NCBI GenBank assembly: GCA_036245525.1
Contig: BTPG01000002.1
Span: 123,364,951 to 123,428,950, forward strand
Direction: 5' to 3'
DNA from: Semisulcospira habei
Lineage: Eukaryota; Mollusca; Gastropoda; Semisulcospiridae
Length of the DNA: 64,000 nucleotides
In this document: one piece after another, positions 10,371 through 20,913 of the stretch
Layout: each line of letters opens with the position of its first letter
Numbering within the stretch: position 1 is the first letter of the stretch
Translations under genes and position numbers: made by a program
The notes under the pieces: model-generated
Told to the model about the DNA's origin: nothing
Seen by the model: only the letters and a program-made list of their open reading frames with translations
The model's database searches: none

Positions 10371-13300
10371 CCTCGCGCTGGGACCATACGGCGTTGAGGC
10401 GCGTCCCCTGGGTGGTGGATAGGGGGTCCCTCGTGAGAGGGGTGCACCGAATGAAATAAGGTGCCGTGAACCAACATGGTCTAAGGGAAGGTGACCCCGA
10501 CAGAAAACCCCTGGTCCTCCTAGTAAGGGGGTTGGGCGTGGGGGTAGCTTCCCCACCCTGCAAAAAAGGAAATAGCTACAAAAACGCCGACGAAAAGACT
10601 AACAGTAATTCCTTTCCTGGAGGAGGAAGGTTCTTCTACTAGAAGACTTATGACGTCCTGTGGTGAAAGCCGGAAGTCTTCGGAAGCCACAGGACCGAGC
10701 CGCCTCTCTCTATCCAGGGATACAACCATGGGCACATGGAACGTCAAGACCATGTACCAGAGCGGCAAGGCCGCCCAGATAGCAGCGGAAATGCAAAAGT
10801 ACAACCTTTCCCTGCTAGGCATCAGTGAAGCCAGATGGACGCAGTCTGGCCAGAAAAGGCTGTTAAGTGGGGAGATGGTTCTGTATTCAGGTCATGAAGA
10901 GGAGAATGCCCCCCATACAGAAGGAGTAGCACTCATGCTTTCACCAGTGGCACAGAGAGCGCTGATGGCCTGGGAACCTATTGGGCCAAGAATTATAACA
11001 GCAGCCTTTAGAACCAAGAAAAAGCTCAAGCTGAACGTCATCCAGTGTTATGCGCCCACCAGTGACAGTGACGAGGAAGAGAAACAAGAGTTCTACAACC
11101 GACTCCAGAGTGCCGTGGACAAATGTGCGGAGCGAGACATCACCATCGTCATGGGCGATTTTAATGCCAAAATAGTTGAGGACAACACCGGATACGAAGA
11201 GGTGATGGGGAGACAGGGACTAGGCTCGGAGATGAGTGAGAACGGGGAGAGGTTTGTAGACTTTTGTGCTCTAAACCGACTTGTCATTGGAGGCAGCATC
11301 TTCCCACACAGAAGAATATACAAAGCAACTTGGGTCTCACCTGACCATACAACAGAGAACCAAATAGACCATATCTGCATTAGTAAGAAATTTAGAAGAT
11401 CCCTTCAAGATGTTCGAGTGAGGAGGGGAGCAGATGTCGCCTCAGACCACCATCTGCTTACCTTAAGAATGAAGCTCAAGCTAAAGAAAAGCCGCACAGA
11501 GACAACAAGAAGACAGCGCTATAATGTAGGCCTCCTGAGAGAAACTGGAGTTAGAGAAGAGTTCAAACTGGTGCTGTCCAACCGGTTTCAAGCGCTACAG
11601 GAGCTAGTAAATGAAGAGGAGGTGGTCACCACAGAGCAGCAGTGGAAGGCAGTTAGAGAGGCGCTGAACTCAACCTGCAAAGACACTGTAGGGTTCAGGA
11701 AACACCACCACAAGGACTGGCTGTCGGCACAGACCTTGAAGAAGATAGAAGCGAGGAAGCAGAAGAAAGCAGCGGTCAACAACAGTCGCACGAGAGCAGC
11801 CAAAGTAAGGGCACAGGGGGAATACTCGGAAGCCAACTGCGAGGTGAAGAGGAGTATCAGGGCAGACAAGAGGGCCTACACAGACAGCCTGGCAGCAGAG
11901 GCAGAAAAGGCAGCAGGCAGCGGCAACATGAAACAGCTCTATGACATTACCAGAAGATTGTCGGGTAAGCATGGCCATACAGAAAGACCAGTAAAAGACA
12001 AAGAAGGCAAGCCTATTGCAGACAGAGCAGACCAACTCGACAGATGGGCCGAGTATTTTGAAGAGTTACTGAACAGACCTAGCCCACTCGACCCCCCCGA
12101 CATCCAGCCGGCAGAGACCGACCTACCCATCAGCTGTGAAGCAGTGGCATTTTTGAAGAATGGCAAAGCAGCAGGGCCAGATGGCATCCCAGCGGAGTCT
12201 CTGAAAGCAGACCTAGAGACAACAGTTGAGATGCTGTACCCACTGTTTGGAAAGATCTGGGAAGAGGAGGTGATGCCAGCTGACTGGAAGGAGGGGTACC
12301 TAATCAAGCTTCCCAAGAAAGGCGACCTCAGTAAGTGTTCCAACTACAGAGGAATCACCTTGCTGTCAGTAACAGGAAAGGTCTTCAACAGGATCATCCT
12401 AGAGAGAATGAAGAGCTCCGTTGACCCCCAGCTGAGAGACCAGCAAGCAGGATTCAGGAAGAACCGATCATGTACAGACCAGATAGCCACTCTCCGCATC
12501 ATCGTGGAACAGTCTCTGGAGTGGAGCTCCCCGCTGTACGTCAACTTTGTGGATTATGAAAAAGCATTGGACAGCGTGGACTGAGAGACTCTGTGGAAAT
12601 TCCTACGACACTACGGTGTACCCACAAAGCTCGTCCGCCTGATCAAGAGCAGCTATGATGGCATGACATGTCGCGTGATCCACGAAGGGCAGTTCACCAG
12701 AGAGCTCCAGGTCAGAACTGGTGTCAGGCAGGGGTGTCTGCTGTCTCCGTTCCTCTTTCTACTGGCCATAGACTGGGTCATGAAGATGACCACAGAGCAC
12801 AGACGAAGTGGAATACAGTGGACACTGTGGACACAGCTTGACGACCTCGATTTTGCAGACGACTTGGCATTACTGTCCCACACTCATCAACAAATGCAGG
12901 ACAAGACCACGAGGCTTGCTGACATCTCGTCCCATGTGGGCCTCACCATTCACAAACAGAAAACGAAGACAATGAGGCTGAACGCAACCAGGGAAGAACC
13001 AGTCTTGCTTGCTGGCACCCCGTTGGAGGAGGTGGAGTCCTTCACCTATCTCGGGAGCATCATAGACAAAAAAGGCGGCACTGATGCAGATGTCAGAGCA
13101 CGAATCGGTAAAGCCAGAGCAGCCTTTCTCCAGTTGAAAAAAGTGTGGAGTTCCAGAGAGCTGTCACAACACACCAAAGTCCGGATTTTCAACTCCAATG
13201 TAAAAGCAGTTCTCCTATATGGAGCAGAGACATGGAGATTGACAAAAACCACAGTCAACAGAGTACAGACCTTCATGAACAGTTGCCTTAAAAGAATTTT

Positions 13301-13643
13301 GAAAATCCACTGGCCAGAGAAGATCAGCAACGTCAGACTCTGGGAGAGAACAGAGCAGATAACAGCAGAGAATGAAATTGGGCGAAGAAGATGGGGATGG
13401 ATCGGTCACAGTCTGAGAAAGCCAGCTTCCAGTATCACTAGGCAGGCATTGTCATGGAACCCCCAGGGAAAGAGGAAAAGAGGTAGGCCGAGAAACTCCT
13501 GGCGTCGAGACCTCCAAGCAGACATCAAGAGACTGGGAACCACCTGGAGCAGAATCGAAGGAGAAGCACAGGACAGGAGTTGCTGGAGGTCTCTCGTCGA
13601 CGGCCTATACCCGGGTAGGGGTGACAGGCGTAAGTAAGTAAGT
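10371..13643 (+). mobile_element. RTE-type non-LTR retrotransposon, family A copy 1
   Basis: The insertion is bounded by the 13-bp direct duplication AAACGGGTTGGGT at 10,358-10,370 and 13,644-13,656, so its ends are exact to a base or two. It has a 5' region of about 280 bp, an ORF with endonuclease and RT, almost no 3' UTR and a short (GTAA)n tail, all typical of RTE elements. Proteins of this family are often labelled 'craniofacial development protein 2-like' in invertebrate annotations. It interrupts the viral C-terminally anchored protein gene. Confidence 0.92.
10650..13637 (+). pseudogene. RTE family A endonuclease/reverse transcriptase, inactivated
   Basis: An APE endonuclease domain (GTWNVKTMY, GISEARW, VMGDFNAKI, QIDHICI, SDHHLLTL) precedes an RT domain with SNYRGITLLS, motif A VNFVDYEKALD, motif B GVRQGCLLSPFLF and motif C FADD. 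The start may be 10,650 or the Met of MGTWNVK at 10,728. A TGA at 12,582-12,584 directly after motif A truncates it; the related copy at 44,883 has CGA there. An in-frame deletion of 27 bp before AVAFLKNG is also seen against that copy. The open frame resumes and runs to 13,637. This copy cannot make a full enzyme without stop suppression. Confidence 0.88.
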
Positions 13644-13811
13644 AAACGGGTTGGGTACTTTCACTTGGAATAGGTCTTGTTCTGATACAGCAATATCGAG
13701 CTGATTTAATTGTGTTATTTTCTGTTCATAAGTAGGTGCGACATTATACTTGGCATCTACATTAAATTGAAATGCGTTTGTAGTGACACTTGTTGGTGAT
13801 TTAAATTCCAT
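13644..13811 (-). pseudogene. C-terminally anchored viral-element protein, 5' part (copy 1)
   Basis: These are the first 50 or so codons of the gene completed at 9,248-10,370. It starts at 13,811 (MEFKSPT...) after ATAAAAAAAGCACAATGG. The frame meets the target-site duplication of the RTE at the residues VPNPF. The start codon is only 26 bp from the divergent start of the penton-like gene at 13,838, as in copy 2. Confidence 0.72.
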
Positions 13812-13837
13812 TGTGCTTTTTTTATGAGATAATAAAA
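13812..13837. promoter_or_regulatory. Divergent promoter region, copy 1
   Basis: Twenty-six bases separate two divergent start codons. The plus strand reads GATAATAAAAATG into the penton-like gene; the minus strand carries ATAAAAAAAGC before its ATG. The copy 2 counterpart (31,896-31,923) keeps the same layout. No room exists for a conventional leader. Confidence 0.45.
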
Positions 13838-14548
13838 ATGTTTATCTTATTAACAAATCTTGACACAAGCAAACCAGTGTGGTTAACTAATGGGATTGAT
13901 AATCGTGATGGTAGCAAGTCTGTAGCTATCCATGAAATGTTTTACACTGTAAAGTGGTTTAATATAGAAGATGATATATATAATAAAGTAAATCTTGATA
14001 ATAAAACTGAAGCTTTACCGCCTGGATATTATGACTTTTGTACTATAGCTGAATGGTTTCAAAGTAAATTTAAAATTAAAGCAACTTTAAATCCGGCTAA
14101 CTTACTTGTTACATTAGAATTTCCGACACAAAATTGGTTAAAGATCTCAGATAGATTTGCATATTTACTTGGTTTTTATATTGATGAAGATTGGTGGAGA
14201 TTTGATGATTTAGATGAAGCTATGTTTGGTATTATAACAATGAGGACAAAAAAACTTAAAGTAACTGGAAAACGCCCTGTCAATTTGTCAGTACACACAG
14301 TATTAAATATTCACTTAAAAGAATTAAACACAACTGAGAATGTGCACAATGGAAAGCCATCAACTTTGTTAAGATGTGTGCCGACTGGAACTGCACCCTA
14401 TTGTGAAAGTGTGGTTGTTAGATTTCCTAATTTGCAGTTTAAGAAATTAGGTTCTAGTTTCTTTGAGTCACTGTGTATATCTGTAACTAATCAGGATGGC
14501 AAACCAGTTCTTATGCATGATTTTAGTGTAGTGTTAGAAGTGAAATAA
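13838..14548 (+). CDS. Probable penton-like/minor capsid protein (236 aa), intact
   Basis: The start is placed at 13,838 (AATAAAAATG) because copy 2 begins at the same residue; the ATG at 13,811 would run through the promoter. The 236-residue ORF is uninterrupted and rich in beta-prone stretches. Conserved blocks include SKPVWLTNGIDNRDGSKSVA, LKELNTTENVHNGKPSTLLR and a C-terminal NQDGKPVLMHDFSVVLEVK. A final strand ending in VVLE is common in single jelly-roll capsid proteins. Together with its size (about half the major capsid protein) and its gene neighbourhood, this suggests the penton or minor capsid protein. This is inference from composition and context. The copy 2 version is split by an RTE. 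Confidence 0.58.
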   Translation: MFILLTNLDTSKPVWLTNGIDNRDGSKSVAIHEMFYTVKWFNIEDDIYNKVNLDNKTEALPPGYYDFCTIAEWFQSKFKIKATLNPANLLVTLEFPTQNWLKISDRFAYLLGFYIDEDWWRFDDLDEAMFGIITMRTKKLKVTGKRPVNLSVHTVLNIHLKELNTTENVHNGKPSTLLRCVPTGTAPYCESVVVRFPNLQFKKLGSSFFESLCISVTNQDGKPVLMHDFSVVLEVK

Positions 14549-14568
14549 TTTTATTTTTGTTTATAAAA

Positions 14569-15439
14569 ATGAGTGGTGGTCCAAAGCCGAGAATCATACC
14601 AGTTACATGTCCTGTAACAGAGTTGAAAGATTTGGCTGACGTACAGGATTTTGAAAAGGAGGGGGAAGTAGGGGAAGTGTATGGTTTTGAACTTGATTCG
14701 ACTGGCATGTACACGCGGAAAGTAATTGATGACATGAAGGAAGGAACAGACAGACCGATTCCTAAACTTGGCCAGCTACGTGATGTTACTGTTCCTACTT
14801 CAGTAAATAACGTGCCCTACAACTTAATACATGTGGGAAATAAGTGGGTAGTTTCACCTGTACCTGCACCGCCACCAACAATTGACTGGGACATAAAGTT
14901 TGAATTTATTAGTCCTTATGTATATACTGATGATGAAGGCGCCTTAGTGTTTAGAAAAGTTGTTAACTCTGGACCATTGATTGTGAGTCTTGTTCCAAGT
15001 TTTGCCCCAGACAACAATAGCAGAGTAAAACAAAGTACAGGAGTATGAAAAACGGAGATATCTTCTTACGCATAGAAAAAATAGAACAGATACAGAAGTT
15101 GTGTTTTCACCAGCAAACTTTGCCATGGCAAAAGAAACGACAATAGTATTTGAAATTATCATGAAATCTGTAGCTTCTGTAAAAGAGGCAGATATAGCAC
15201 AGGGAATCAAACTTACGTGGAATGACTCCATGCAAGAGTCAACAAAGGTCTTTATTGCTATTAAAAAAGGCATAGATATAGAAGTTTCAAGCAGTATACC
15301 CGCAGTTATGGCGGTGGTTGACAAAACAACTTTTGTTCATCCGAGTTACATAAAACTGGAACACATTGATCTTGTTTCATTTTATTATGCTAGCAAATTG
15401 TATTATTTTGACGAGTTGCAAAATGTAATCACTGATTAA
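14569..15439 (+). pseudogene. Unknown structural-type viral-element protein, one frameshift (copy 1)
   Basis: It starts at 14,569 (TTATAAAAATGAGTGG), 20 bp after the penton-like gene, and ends at 15,439. One single-base frameshift near 15,035 splits it into a 160-codon N-terminal part (ending TGV) and a C-terminal part with blocks EADIAQGIKLTW, STKVFIAIKK and YIKLEHIDLVSFYYASKLY. The copy 2 gene (27,684-27,437 plus 20,269-19,621) has the same blocks. No membrane segment is present. I do not recognise a family; the position among capsid genes suggests a virion component. Confidence 0.68.
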
Positions 15440-15466
15440 ATAAAAAAATATTTGTGAATAAAAAAA

Positions 15467-16218
15467 ATGGTGAACTTGTATCCGCAACTACCGACGACTG
15501 ATACTGTGTCGATTGAGACAATTGCATCAGATAAAACATTACAGGCAGACGCATTCCGATTAATAAATATTACAGATGCATTGAAATATTTGGAAGGAGA
15601 GGAGGCAAAATACTCACGGTGTAAGAGAAGTTATAAGACGGTTTTCAATTTTGTTCAAAACACATCTATGGCTATTGGTGCTATTTCAGCCGGATTATCT
15701 GTAGGGGGTATTGTATTGATATCAACTGGAATTGGTAGTTTAATTGGCGTTGGTCTTGAAGGAGCTAGCATTGCCACAGGACTGGCATGCTTTGGTTTGG
15801 AAGGCATTAACAAGAGATTTCATACAAAATTACAGAAACATGAAGCATTGAGTACGCTGGCTGGTGCCAAACTTAGTAGTTTAAAACTGATTATAAGTAA
15901 AGCGTTGCAGGACAATTATATTGATGACGATGAATTTAAGAGAGTGCAGGATGATTTAAATAATTACAAACAACAAAAGTCTGAAATACAAAATAAAATG
16001 CATAGTCAATCTCCTGTAAATGTTGAAAAACTGAAGGCTAGTTTTTTAGCAGAGGGAAAAAGGATAGGGGTACAAGAAACCACAGAAAAACTTCAAGGAC
16101 TTTTAGGGAAGTAAAAATCAGTTTTGGTAATCAAACAATATTTTTGTCATATACTTCACAGAGAGATGACACACCACCTGTCTATTTGACGCCCACAGCT
16201 CCGCCAGAATATTTTTAA
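15467..16218 (+). pseudogene. Glycine-rich membrane-active-type protein with PTAP/PPxY tail (copy 1)
   Basis: It starts at 15,467 (GAATAAAAAAAATGG). A central hydrophobic, Gly/Ala-rich stretch (near 15,660-15,800; SMAIGAISAGLSVGGIVL is one part) is followed by a charged helical region of about 100 residues. The first frame stops after LLGK at 16,114. Comparison with copy 2 shows a one-base difference just before this. The downstream sequence, in another frame, ends in PTAPPEYF at 16,216. That tail carries an ESCRT-type P(T/S)AP motif overlapping a Nedd4-type PPxY motif. A membrane-disrupting helix plus late motif recalls adenovirus protein VI by analogy only. Confidence 0.65.
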
Positions 16219-16385
16219 AAAATAACTTTTTTTGTCTTTGTATCTTGTCAAATCTGACTCAGTATCTTGTGACTAGAGAGAAGTTCTTGTAAGTAATTAA
16301 TAAGTTGTTATGGTAAGTAATTAATAAGTTCTTATGGTAAGTAACTATAAAGAACCTGCAGAGGTAACCTTTAAGTTGTAAGTAA
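16219..16385. repeat. Terminal region of viral element copy 1
   Basis: The sequence after the last gene aligns with the copy 2 terminal repeats for about 70 bp (a run of A, a T-rich stretch, TCTTGT...AAATCTGAC). It then shows three near-identical units of about 24 bp (GTAAGTAATTAATAAGTTNT) at about 16,289-16,350. The exact outer end is not defined. Confidence 0.5.
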
Positions 16386-18554
16386 GTACATAGTTCCACT
16401 TGGCAGCAGTGGTGTGCCCGGCACTTAAGTGATTGATCCAGTGCATTACCAGTGCAAGTATTTGATTGATACGTGCATTAGCAAACTGGGTGCTGGCTGT
16501 TGTGATTATGACAGTGTATTTTTCCAATCCTATTAGCAGACACGCTAAAAGCCGTATTGATTGATATGTGCATTAGTTGAAAGCTTTGAATTGACATTAG
16601 CCACCCGGCCAGCAGACTTGGACTGTATTGATTTTTCTGACTGCCGCCGGGTGGGCACAGGCATCTGATTTCTTGTGCAACTAGAGCCATTACTAAAAAA
16701 TAGTATCAGTTTGTAAGTATGTTATCGGGTGCCTGTATAGTGCAATTTATTTTTCTGAGGAACATAAGCTCTTTCACAACCATGTCTTGCTATTGCTGTG
16801 CCGTCAAGTGGAGACCTGAAGTACAGTTGACTAAAGCCAGGCCTGGGGCCCGGGGCTCTTGAGGATCTGACCATGTGTTAGCTCATAAGAATCCCACTAT
16901 AAAAAAACCTGCAGTAGTTACCTACAACCTGTAAGTAAATACATACTTGGCACTTGGTGCCACTTGGCACCAGTGGACTTGAATGTGTTATTTCAGTGCT
17001 TTGCGAGTTGATTGATACCTGGCATGGGCAGCCCAATAACGAGTTATTGATAGTCTATTATGCCAGGCACATTAAAAGCCCCAGTCAGTGTGTGGTTGTT
17101 GATTGATTGTGGGGCCAGGTAATTCTCTGCAGTGCTGTCTTTTCCCAATCCTATTAGCATATCTTGGTAGCACTGAGCATACAGTCGGGGTCATTTTTTC
17201 GATTGAGTGAATATGAGGTAATTACCTGTGCATTTCAAAGGAGCCTGCGTGCATACGGTTGGGTCGTAGAAAAGTTTTAGTGAATACGAGATAAACACCT
17301 GTGCATTTGGAAACGGCCTGCGCGCATACCGCTAGAGATTTCATTGTTGGCGCGGTGATTATTTTCCTGACGTGCATATTTTATTCAGTGCATGCAGGCT
17401 GGGTGGGGGGTGGATCAATACTCTGCGGTGTGCAGTCTGCATGGTTAAATGGGGTTTATGTGTGTGCGTATGTATGTTCCAGACAATAGACAATACAGTT
17501 GATGATTCTCAGGAGTAGGTGTGATAGAACTAGTGGGGATGCTAAGGTTTGTTTAACCAAAAGATCGCCAATCTTCTCATGAGAATGTTAGCGCTGAGAG
17601 CGTGATAGGGTGGTTGTGTTCAAAATTAAAGAGATATAGAGTATCTGTACGGCTTATGAGGATCCGGAGCTCTGGGGATCTCTCTTTTCTAATCTCTGGC
17701 CTTTTCAATACACCCAGTTTATTAAAAATAAAACACTACGTACTGACACCGTGATCTCTGTACCTCTCTGTGCAAAGCTAGGCATAGCTGTCTCAATGAC
17801 ACGTTCCTCTCCGCCGGTTAGGAGCCTAAACGCAACAACATATGATACCTCACACAGGTACACAATGAAATACTGTTAGTCTCAGGCTTAGTCAGGAACC
17901 ACCCAACATCTTACTTTCTTCATCTGAGTATGTAAATAAAACGGGGTTTTTTTGTTGCAAAAGGCTTAGATTCTCAAGATTTTTTTTCAGAGTCAGATCC
18001 ACAAGAGCCCTTCTTTCACAATATTTCATACATATAATTGACTAGCTTTAAATGAATAAAATATTCTATCTGTGCTTGGGTTCTGCTTTGGTCGGGAGGT
18101 CTAATCGCTGGAAAAGTGATGTAGGATAGTATGCGCAAACTATTCTGTCTTCACTTGTGCCGCGGTTTGTTTCTCAGCCTTGGCATCCAGTTGTCAGGCC
18201 ACCCCCCATGAGGGTTCTCACAGGAAAGATGAACGCGTGACCCGCCAGGATTATAGCCCCCTCCATAGGAGGTGAATGCGTGAATAGCCCGGGCTACATC
18301 GTATCCTGTGAGAGCATGTGGGGAAGGCCAAACCAGCCCTTTTATCATTTTTTTTCTTCTATTTTTTTTATTATACCTATACCAATTTTTTTTTAATTTT
18401 TTTTTCTATTTTTAAAAAATTGTTTCAAATTTTTTTGTGCTAAATTTAATTAAACCTGGTCAGATGAGCCACTTTTCAACTCTGTTTTCAGACGTCTATT
18501 TAGACATGTGAAAACTACACATTACAGCTAGTGGTAGGTTTCAATGACTGAGTG
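16386..18554. other. Non-coding spacer between the two viral-element copies
   Basis: No convincing gene was found. It contains degenerate direct repeats: the AACCTGCAG...TGTAAGTAA segment near 16,350 recurs near 16,905, and TTCCAATCCTATTAGCA recurs near 16,525 and 17,145. A 52-bp unit (GTGAATA.GAG.TAA) repeats with 74-bp spacing at 17,207 and 17,281. A palindromic segment sits at 18,214-18,315, and a T-rich stretch at 18,345-18,430. The short ORFs here look like chance. Confidence 0.6.
18214..18315. repeat. Imperfect inverted repeat, about 100 bp, GC-rich
   Basis: The arms GTTCTCACAGGAAAGATG (18,214-18,231) and CATCGTATCCTGTGAGAGC (18,297-18,315) are complementary with a few mismatches. Inside are a second pairing around GCGTGA/TAGCCCGGGC and a small CCTCC-ATA-GGAGG hairpin. 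It stands out from the AT-rich surroundings and may be a small structured repeat or a SINE/MITE remnant. Confidence 0.45.
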
Positions 18555-18930
18555 GGGTAAACTTAAAAACTTACTGTACTTATAGATGAGTTGGAGGTAA
18601 ACTTAGGAAGTTACTGTTCATTTAACGTTCTAGAATAACATGATTTTACTTGCCAACTAACTTCAAAGATACCAACAACTTTCAAGTAACTTTGAAGTTA
18701 GTTGGCATACCTTTTTATAAGTAACTTAAAACCAGTTCTTATAAGAACCTAAACATAGAACTTACAAGTTTTTGGACCCAAGTCATAACTTACTCGGACA
18801 GATTTCCCAAGTTACAAGGACAATAGAAAAACCTTTTTTCTCATTAATACTCTGGTGGTGGAGCTGATGGTGTCAAATGGGCAGGCGTGAAAGGCATGAC
18901 ATCTCTTTGCGAAGAGTATTTCAGAAACAC
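18555..18930. repeat. Left terminal inverted repeat of copy 2
   Basis: Its reverse complement aligns with 42,230-42,576. Shared landmarks are TTGTCCTTGTAACTTGGGAA, CCAACTAACTTCAAAG and the terminal TTTACCC. The inner end runs into the coding sequence of the PSAP/PPxY protein. It contains a perfect 17-bp hairpin (18,652-18,668 with 18,690-18,706) and the 14-bp palindrome GTTCTTATAAGAAC (18,735-18,748). Confidence 0.8.
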
Positions 18931-19594
18931 TGAACTATTACCAAAACATATCATTACTTGCCTAAAAGTCCTTGGAACTTTTTTCATAGTTTCTTCCACC
19001 CCTATCTTTTTCCCTTCCTCTAAAAAAGATTTCTTTAGTTCTTCAACATTCATGGGTTGACTACGCATCTTATTTTGTATTTCAGATTTCTGTTGTTTGT
19101 AATTGGCCAAATCATCCTGTACTCTCTTAAATTCATGATCATCAATTTTATTATCGTCTAATGCTTTACTGATAATAAGTTTCATACTGCTCAGGCTAAG
19201 GCTCCAGCGAGCGTACTCAATGCTTCATGCTTCTGTAACTTCATATGAAATCTTTTGTTAAGGGCGTCCATACCAAAGCATGCCAGACCTGTGACAGCGC
19301 CAACTCCTTCAATAGCAATTCCTATGACACTTTCCACTCCCGTAGCAAACAGAGCTAAACCAGTGACAGATAATCCAGCTGAAACCACACCAACGGCCAT
19401 TGATGTGTTGTGTACAGAATTGAAAACTGTTTTATATCGTCTTTTGCACCGGGAGTATTTTGCTTGTTCTCCTTCCAAATACTTCAACGCTTCTGTAATA
19501 TTTATTAATCGGATAATTAGTCTGCCTGTAATGTTTTATCTGGAACAATATGCTCAAGTGGCTCAGGTGGTATTTGCGGATACAGTGGTGGCAT
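18844..19594 (-). pseudogene. Glycine-rich membrane-active-type protein with PSAP/PPxY tail (copy 2)
   Basis: It starts at 19,594 and ends at the TAA at 18,844-18,846. Two frameshifts are visible against copy 1: a 2-bp insertion near 19,520 (after KTLQAD) and a net 2-bp gain near 19,190 (after STLAGA). The last 113 codons are open and end in LTPSAPPPEY. PSAP and PPEY overlap there, giving both a Tsg101-type and a Nedd4-type late-domain motif. The middle has the Gly/Val-rich hydrophobic region (near 19,290-19,410). The C-terminal 30 or so codons lie inside the terminal inverted repeat. Confidence 0.68.
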
Positions 19595-19620
19595 TTTTTT
19601 GTGGCAAATATTTTTTATAT

Positions 19621-20269
19621 TTAATCTTCTAATTCATTTTGCAACTCTTCAGAGGTATACAATTTGCTAGCGTAATAAAACGAAACAAGATCTATGTGTT
19701 CTAGGTTTATGAAACTTAGAAGAACAAAAATTGTTTTATCGATTACTACCTTAACAGCAGGGACACTACTCGAAACGTCAAAATCTGTGTTGTTTTTTTT
19801 AATAGCAATAACAACCTTTGTTGACTCTGCTACTGAGCTATCCCACGTAAGTTTGATTCCCTGTGCGATATCTGCTTCTTTCGCAGCGTCTACAGATCTC
19901 ATGAGAATTTCAAAATCTATTGTCGCTTTTCTATCTATGTTAAAGTTTGCTGGTATGAACACAATAGTAGTGTCTGATCTTCCCCTTCTATTTGTAAGAA
20001 GATATCTTCGTTTTCTATACTCTTGCAGTTTTAGTTTTTCTCTGCTATTGGTTTCTGCGAAATAGCTTGGCACAAGACTTACAAGCATTGGCTCAGAGTT
20101 AACAACTTTTCTAAATACTAGGGCTCCTTCCATCAGTAAAATAAACATAAGGACTGATAAATACAAACTTTACGTCCCATACAATTGGGATAGGTGCAAG
20201 TGGAACAGGGGTAGGAATAATTACCCACTTATTACCCACATTTTAAGCTGTATAGCACATTATTTACAG
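19621..20269 (-). pseudogene. Unknown structural-type protein, C-terminal part (copy 2)
   Basis: This is the 3' part of the gene that begins at 27,684; a 7.2-kb LINE separates the two. The frame is open for 181 codons up to 20,166, and a frameshift relative to copy 1 occurs just above that point. Conserved blocks EADIAQGIKLTWDSS and LEHIDLVSFYYASKLY match copy 1. The LINE target-site duplication ACATTATTTACAG ends at 20,269. Confidence 0.7.
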
Positions 20270-20913
20270 CCTACCTGGCACCGGCCTCCACGTGGCGTGG
20301 GTGGGTAGTCCTCTCAGTCCCTGACTGAGTGGGCTAGCAGACGGGTGCCATCTTTGTCCAGGATTAGGACTTGATGTCAGCAGATATGTTGTTCAGTCTT
20401 TTTCACTGGTCCGGTTTTTAAGGAGCTGTGCTAACCCAGGTCGTACCATGTTGGATTGGTCCTTAAAAATACTCGTGAGCTTTTGGTCCTTTGGATCCCA
20501 AGTGTTTGCCGTGCTTGGAGACCCGTGTCGGGGGAGAAGAGGATCCTGGTGGCTGAAACACTCCACTTTGGCCTTGACTTCTGCCTAAACGGGAGGCTAG
20601 TCGTACCGGCCTAGTCAATCGGCTCTTGTCACGTTGAGCCCTATCCCACTGTTGACATGCGGGTTGCTATACGGAGCACCATGCTATAGCCTCTGCTGCT
20701 GATTAGGTGCTTTACGCCAGTATTCCCCTGCATTCAACGGTGTGATAGAAGGCGGTGGCTCAAACGGTTCAATCGGGCTTACCCCCTTGAGTATATCTTT
20801 CGGGCAGTCTCCATTGTGCGTCGGCTGGAGACCCGCCGACAGTTGCACTTTCCCTTGTTAGGCTCGGTGGCGGGCGGGGATCCCCGGGGGATGAATATCT
20901 CTACTAATATAAT
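20270..20913 (+). other. 5' UTR of LINE copy 2
   Basis: About 640 bp lie between the target-site duplication and the ORF1 start. It is GC-richer than the viral sequence to its left and has no ORF of note. As in other I-like LINEs, it is expected to carry the internal promoter. No specific motif was identified. Confidence 0.55.

Larger units (their letters stand above)
3086..16385. mobile_element. Polinton/adintovirus-like endogenous element, copy 1 (partial)
   Basis: This is an AT-rich block of nine closely packed genes with the same order and homologous products as copy 2, in inverse orientation. The polymerase, small gene, ATPase and capsid genes read leftward. The other genes read away from them in divergent and convergent pairs. 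The right boundary is approximate: homology to the copy 2 terminal repeat runs through about 16,285, and the AT-rich tail with short repeats ends near 16,385. The left side is cut by the LINE and by the window edge. No integrase or maturation protease gene is visible. An RTE retrotransposon at 10,371-13,643 interrupts it. Confidence 0.8.

Noticed and set aside
10345..10563. Extension of the viral anchored protein into 10,371-10,477
   Set aside because: The residues beyond the target duplication come from the RTE 5' end; copy 2 shows the true upstream sequence.
16289..16350. CRISPR-like direct repeats
   Set aside because: Three 24-bp units are contiguous, without spacers, in an invertebrate genome; they are a small tandem repeat.
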